Positions 58,651 to 64,000 of a stretch of DNA of 64,000 nucleotides are shown in pieces; the first letter of the stretch is position 1; every line of letters starts with the position of its first letter. The DNA lies in assembly GCA_951640165.1 (NCBI GenBank), contig OX621245.1, forward strand, positions 18,964,330-19,028,329, read 5' to 3'. Below the pieces are notes generated by a model, which was not told where the DNA came from, made no database searches, and worked only from the letters and a program-made list of their open reading frames with translations. Both the position numbers and the translations under genes were made by a program. The stretch comes from Pseudoips prasinana. Lineage: Eukaryota; Arthropoda; Insecta; Lepidoptera; Nolidae.

Positions 58651-58939
58651 GCCGTTACATATAATAAGGTTTATCGTTTGTACCTAGAAATGACTAAGCC
58701 TTAGGTAATAAAATGATAACCACAATACGTACATTTTTCCTTAACTTATAATTCACATGCAATTTTGGCGACTTACTGAATCTCAGCAATATTTCATACT
58801 AACCTTACACTGGAACTTTTCATATGGTTTTCGTCGTTCGTAATCGTTTATAAATAGTTTAAAGGGGTTCTACACAAGGTGAAAACCTATTGATATCACT
58901 GCTGCCTGCCTGCCTGTATATCCGTCCATACTTATATCC

Positions 58940-59287
58940 CAGGTCCATGTAAATGAGAGGATGTAATAAAAATTATTTTGTGTAAAATAATGAAAGAGAT
59001 AATATTTAAATTAGATAAGACCCGCGGGACGACATTTTTATAAGTGCTTTTTAAAACTACTTTTTATCTTCAAAAAAATAACAGGAGATTGGCCCTTAAA
59101 AATAACATGCTTAGTAATAGCGAATTTCTTAATTAATTTAACAGTTTATATAAACAAACTTAGGCAATTAATAAACCAATCAACAGATAATGTAGAAATA
59201 AGTAATGATCTAAACTAACACACTTATTATATAATTATGTACGAAACCCTAATGGATGAAGGCCCGACTCACACGTACTATGTTTTA
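58940..59287. other. Non-coding DNA
   Basis: No gene recognised. The start of a repeat-like GACCCGCGGGACGAC segment near 59020 is not identified. Confidence 0.4.
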
Positions 59288-59494
59288 TAAAAAAACTAGC
59301 TGTGCCCCGCGGTTTTGCCCGCATTAAACCTTATAAATTATAGCCTATGTGTTAATTCAGGATAGGCAGTTAACTCCATACCAAATTTTATCAAAATCGC
59401 TCCAGCCGTTTGGACGTGAAGAAGTAACAAATATACACACTCACACAGTCACAGACTCACAAACTTTGGCATTTATAATATTAGTAGGATTTAC
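59288..59494 (+). repeat. ACTAGCTGTGCCCCGCGG repeat, plus-strand copy
   Basis: Starts AACTAGCTGTGCCCCGCGG, has CTCCATACCAAATTTTATCA and AATCGCTCCAGCCGTTTGGA, and ends TATAATATTAGTAGGAT. Familiar from many moth genomes. No coding sequence. Two inverted relatives are at 8155-8618. Confidence 0.75.
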
Positions 59495-60174
59495 ATACTC
59501 ACACATTATAATAATAGTGCGGCTACGGTGGCCATTTTCAGGAATTAAACGGGTGATATTGTAGTGCACATAAGCATGCTCTTTATTTTTACCTCTCATA
59601 ATGCAACGGGACAACCGGAGTGAAATTAGAAGCATGAAAGACGGTTGTACGTACTTTTCGAAGCACGGGAATGTATACCGCGAACTTCCTAACACTTGCT
59701 GCTATGAAACGTTTACGATTCCATCACGACATCAAGATTCTAATATTTATTTCTGTAGGTTGATAAAACTTAAACTATATGTACTTACCTATAATATAAA
59801 TAAATGTACTAATATCTAACTTAGTGAATTTTAAATGTTAATTACTACGTTATTTAAGTCTTTAAATAGTGTAGCTATAGATAAGATAAGATAATTGTTT
59901 ATTTCACCACATAACATAAAACAATAACAATAAGAGGTGCGTACAGTTAAATGCAGTACATCTTTAATAGATAATAAGCATTACAATTCTTGTCTTAAAA
60001 CATGTTTCCTGTCATATCCAAAGTCGACTTCACTATTTAAATTTAATTTATAAGAACCAGTTTCTCTTTGAAGTATTTTAACAGGAATATGAAAAAAATA
60101 AAATTCCGTGAATGCGTCTGTTAATACTGTATTTACAAAAATAAATCATTTGGAAACTATTCAACTATCTCAGT
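59495..60174. other. 3' flank of transporter B
   Basis: Contains a possible LINE 3' scrap near 59880-59960. AATAAA on the minus strand near 59899-59904 could serve the transporter but is 270 bases downstream of the stop. Confidence 0.4.
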
Positions 60175-63100
60175 TTACTTAAAATAATTTTCTATTTCTT
60201 GCAATGTTTTGTCTTTACTCTCTGGTAAATATTTAAACAGCAAAAATGCAAAAATCGACGATGAGCATCCGTAGAAAAGAAAAGCACCGTGCAAATGAAA
60301 CACTTCAAAAATATACGGAGATATTTTTAGAACTGTCGCCATCAATACTTCTGAGAATATCGCCAGAGCTGGTAAAGATGAACTCCTATATCTTAACGGG
60401 GTCAGTTCCCCATATACAGTACAGGCGAGAATCATTGGCCCACAACTGATAGTCATCGAAAACGCTGTCAGCAAAAGCAATGTTATGGTGTTATTTTCAA
60501 CTAACACAGACAATTTAATCAAATACAAATAAAGTGATATAATGAAAAGGAAAATGATGCCTATGACAGAAGATGTAAGTAATAAAGTTCGCCGTTTAAG
60601 AAGCTTTGACAGAACGCATCCAATCTGCATACTGAATATGGTAACACCTTCTAAAATAAGCATGCCTGTATAAGCTGTAGATTCATTATTAGTTATTTTC
60701 CCTATCAACATTATAGAATACATACTACATACAAACTTCCCTGAAAAGTTATATAATAACATAACCGTCATGGACAGTAACAGAGGCTTGTAAAATGCCT
60801 TTGTTGATATCGTTTTTAAGATTCTATGAAGTCGTTGCCAGATACCTTTGTCCCGCTTAGAATGTGTTCTAAAATATTCTTTCTGTGAGTTTATTAGACT
60901 TTTAAGTTCACTCACTGATTCTTTATCGTATCCTTTCAGCCAATAATGAGCGACTGCACTCTCCTTTAGGCGTCCTTTCATTGCTAACCAAGAGGGAGAT
61001 TCTGGCCACAAGAGAACAGTCATTGAGTATACAGAACACACAAATGCTAAAAATGCAATATGCTTCCAGTGGCTGAAAGTTCCTGTTGCATTAGCTATCC
61101 ACACACCCCAGAAAAATATTGTTGATTTAACAGTCATAAATACACCTCGGTAGCGTGGCGAAGAGTATTCGGTGACAATTACAATAAGCAGAGTCATATT
61201 ACTGGCAACGAGCATGCCTTGCATTATTTCACTGATCAATAGCACAATTGTTGATTCACTACAATAAAATACTACATATCCAATTAAAGTATTGACACAC
61301 AATATAATAAAGCATATTTTTCTTCCAAATCTCTTCGTCAGTATTGGCAAAATAATTATCCATGACAGAGCACCGTATCCGTGGATTGATGCTGAAAACA
61401 AAAAGTAGGTATAGTAGTAGGTTTCTGGCGCTAATAAATAAACTAGATAAATCAACATGTATTTTCCAGAGATACGTAATTTCATATATATTGTATGGAC
61501 TTCACCGCATAACACTAATATGAAAATACAAGTTCTACAGAGGAACAATCATTAAAAGAGGATATTAGCACATTTTAGAATGGTTGAAAGAAAAAATATA
61601 TTCATTAGATAATCCAACTGGTACTAGCAGCTGCAAAGCAATAATACTTTTTTGTTTAAGTTGCAAATGTACAGCACACTCATTAAGAATCCCTCTTTTT
61701 CTGCATGATAAGGATAGATAGAGCTTTTGTTGTAGTAAAACTCAGTACTAGAATATAACATCTCAAAGTAATTAAGTTACTATGGAGAAAGATAATTCGA
61801 AATACAGAATTACAATGAAACCTAATGCCCAGAATCAAGATGCAGGACACAAAAAGTATTTCTGTATATTCGTGTATATAATACGTACAGAGCCACGAAG
61901 CCATGTCTTCACTGACCGCTTCTGTCGAGTTAGCTTCCCTCCTTATTTGTGGTATGAAGACTGTTGGAGCACCGTAACACAACCCCAACACGAAATATAT
62001 ACTCCATACTCCGCTGCATACAAATAACTGAGGAATAACAATATCTCTGGTATAGTCCATTAGTTGCACATTGCACCTAAATGGACTCACTTAATACCTA
62101 ACTTTATCAATACAATAACATAGGAACATAGTTAGTTAATAATTAATTATTATCATCTTATTGATACACATTTAATAAACAGAAGAATTATGCTGGATTA
62201 TTAATTTAAATTAATACGTTCATACAAGGCGGGCCGAGGAGTTGACGTTCAAACGCAAAATTTAGATAATTTATTATGAGGAGTATTCGAATCACCCCCA
62301 TGTATGTTCTACGATTGTGTGTAGTTTTCGAGATAGAATTTTTTTTAAGATAACTTCCCCTAACATCAGTATTCGATTTTATTCCGGTTCTGTTTGTTTA
62401 ACAGGACTGGATTTTTTGTGATAACTGATTAGCATAGATTAACCCTAAAAAGTAGGTATGGTTTATCTAATCATTGTAGAACTGACTTAGAATTTTTTCG
62501 AAAGTTCAAAATTAATTTGACCTGAGGACTCATAAATTTTTAAAGTATCAAAAAAACGCGAAATCGTTGAACATACATGGGGGTGATTCTGATACTCCTT
62601 ATCATAAAGTATCTAAATTTTGCGTTTGAACGTCAACTCTTCGGTCAACCTGTATAGGTATAGGATGGATAAAATGTGTAGGTACACTGCAGACATTTAA
62701 TATGGGTTGGATCTCATATCGAGTTGCCTGAATTTGAGTTAGGTGTGTATATGGAGGGGTTAAGTAAGGGAGTTCGTACTAAGTGATAAAATGCATTTTT
62801 TTTCCGCCGGAGATGCGCCAAAATATTTTATTAAGAACATAAGACTTCATACAAATGCATAAAAGAGAATTTTGATACATTTCGTAGCGATTTCGATGTG
62901 ATGTGATTCCTTGTTTGTCAACGCAGTAGGTGCGTTGTCAAGCAACGTAAAATGTCACTCTCGTATTTAGAAATTATATATATTAAACAAATAAATAATA
63001 TTAATAAAAAAATTAATGATCATTTAGCGCGCGAAGTCGAGCGAGAGTAGCGGGCGTGCCGCTGTAGCGGCCGCCGAGCGCTAGATACACTATTGTTGGT

Positions 63101-63503
63101 GCAAATGGGTGGGGATGGTACAGAGAGTAACCCCCTCCCCCCATTTCTCTCCCCTACTCGCTACCCCATAATTCGCAGCACTTTTCTACCACACACACCA
63201 TACACTATTATAACCTCAAAACTTTAACCATGGATATTTCCATAACCATGGGGTTCCGCGGGGTGAGAATGGTACAGGGGGGTAGCCTCCGCCTCCCTCC
63301 CCCTCCATTCACTTTCGTATGAAGGCGACTTAATTTGAGAGACCCAGAACTAATATAATAATTAATTTATAAAATCAAACCTGTCTTAGCAATGGTGTCC
63401 ATGACGTGTTCACTTCTCGTTTGATACTCATCTCACACTTATTGTCATCATCATGATCATCATCATCAATATTTGTAAGTTCGTAATTATGTTCCTTTAG
63501 CAT
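60175..63503 (-). CDS. Tret1-like MFS sugar transporter, copy B (3 exons, 492 aa)
   Basis: Paralogue of 41561-45563. Exons: 63381-63503, 61889-62027, 60175-61391. Splice sites: ACAG|GTTTGA to CCTCAG|TTATTT (phase 0), and CTCT|GTACGT to TTTCAG|CATCAA (phase 1). Exon 2 is 139 bp, as in copy A. ATG 63503 is the first after an in-frame stop. Exon 1 is acidic (NIDDDDHDDDNKCEM) and ends TPLLRQ; copy A ends PFLRQ. Motifs: GRK 110-112, SPRYRG 165-170, PESPSW 217-222, PESKDKTLQEIE 477-488. The TM7 signature is YNFSGKFVC (301-309) in place of QQxSGxN. The protein is 12-TM. Copy B lies upstream of copy A in the same direction. Substrate unknown. Confidence 0.92.
61392..61888 (-). other. Intron 2 of transporter B
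   Basis: 497 bp, GT...AG on the minus strand. No repeat recognised. Confidence 0.8.
62222..62655. mobile_element. MITE with ~70-bp inverted repeats in intron 1 of transporter B
   Basis: The left arm contains GAGTTGACGTTCAAACGC and ATCACCCCCATGTA; the right arm mirrors it with TACATGGGGGTGAT and GCGTTTGAACGTCAACTC. The arms are about 70 bp with several mismatches and frame a non-coding centre. Total about 430 bp. Confidence 0.88.
62656..63380. other. Rest of intron 1 of transporter B with GC-rich block
   Basis: 63020-63090 (CGCGCGAAGTCGAGCGAG, then GCGGCCGCCGAGCGCTAG) and 63100-63330 are unusually GC-rich. The first looks like a lepidopteran dispersed repeat. No coding sequence. Confidence 0.45.
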
Positions 63504-64000
63504 GGTCAATTTGTTCACAATTAATTGTTCCGATACATTCCTAAAAGTTTGAATTCTATTTTTAACTTGTGATCATTCGTTTGCTGTTACCGATATAATG
63601 ATTTACTCGAAGTACGAAACGACTTGCTGCTTTCTTACTCCTCCCATTAGACTATCTTACACACATTGTTATCAAATGTGACACAGTTTGTTAACTAGTT
63701 TACACAACATTACCCTTTGACCATGCGCGCTAAAACTCGTTTTGATCAAAAGTACAACCATCCCCGAATACCGAAACGGAAACAATGAATAAAAATAAAT
63801 AAAGCTGGCGTTTCTGTCTCTTACACTGCTATACTAATTTAAATGTTATAACATCTCTCTTTCTCTCCCTCTCTCTCTGTCTCTAATGTATGAAAGGAAC
63901 AAAACCGTCAAAGTACTAAAAGTACTTATAAAACGCGCACCAATTGTGCGCACGGTGCGCATTATTGCTCGACAGATTCTAACGTACCAATTATTTTCCC
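63504..64000. other. 5' flank of transporter B
   Basis: Expected to hold the 5' untranslated region and promoter. A CT microsatellite lies at 63854-63884. No core promoter motif can be singled out. Confidence 0.4.

Noticed and set aside
61683..61888. Continuation of the transporter B frame beyond exon 2
   Set aside because: The frame stays open past 61889, but the donor CTCT|GTACGT and the match to copy A show the exon ends there.

Overview
This is an AT-rich stretch of animal nuclear DNA, almost certainly from a moth or butterfly (Lepidoptera). Three things point there. The host genes are spliced with GT/AG introns. The dispersed repeats are types I recognise from lepidopteran genomes: tRNA-headed and 5S-headed SINEs, RTE-type LINE ends with TGA-repeat tails, the AGGGTTCCGTAGCC repeat and the ACTAGCTGTGCCCCGCGG repeat. 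The transposons are mariner, IS4EU/ISL2EU-like and jockey/CR1-like. The assignment rests on pattern recognition, not on a search.

Only two host genes can be supported, both on the minus strand. They are tandem paralogues of an insect 12-TM sugar transporter (MFS, Tret1-like). Each can be rebuilt as three exons: 45462-45563, 43697-43835 and 41561-42858 (512 aa), and 63381-63503, 61889-62027 and 60175-61391 (492 aa). The middle exon is 139 bp in both and intron phases match (0 then 1). Their first exons are unrelated: cysteine-rich in one, acidic in the other. Both have lost the usual QQxSGxN signature of TM7.

The first 20 kb has no supported intact gene. It holds SINEs, short LINE ends, tandem duplications and inverted-repeat elements. 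One possible coiled-coil gene relic lies at 18916-19318. At 20.8-25.6 kb come a mariner with two stop codons, a 750-bp pentanucleotide array made of homogeneous variant blocks (22271-23020), and an IS4EU/ISL2EU-like transposase with a broken C-terminus. From 26 to 34 kb is a nest of decayed LINEs inserted into each other. A nearly full-length LINE ORF2 with two disabling lesions lies at 35.75-39.3 kb. Between the two transporters (45.6-60.2 kb) lies repeat-rich DNA. It includes an apparently intact 1288-bp cecropia-type mariner (48251-49538) and a 150-bp minisatellite that seems derived from the tail of a 5S-derived SINE.

No operon, CRISPR array, rRNA gene or functional tRNA gene was found. 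The two transporters are the only genes likely to serve the host. Most other structured DNA is the transposable-element layer.
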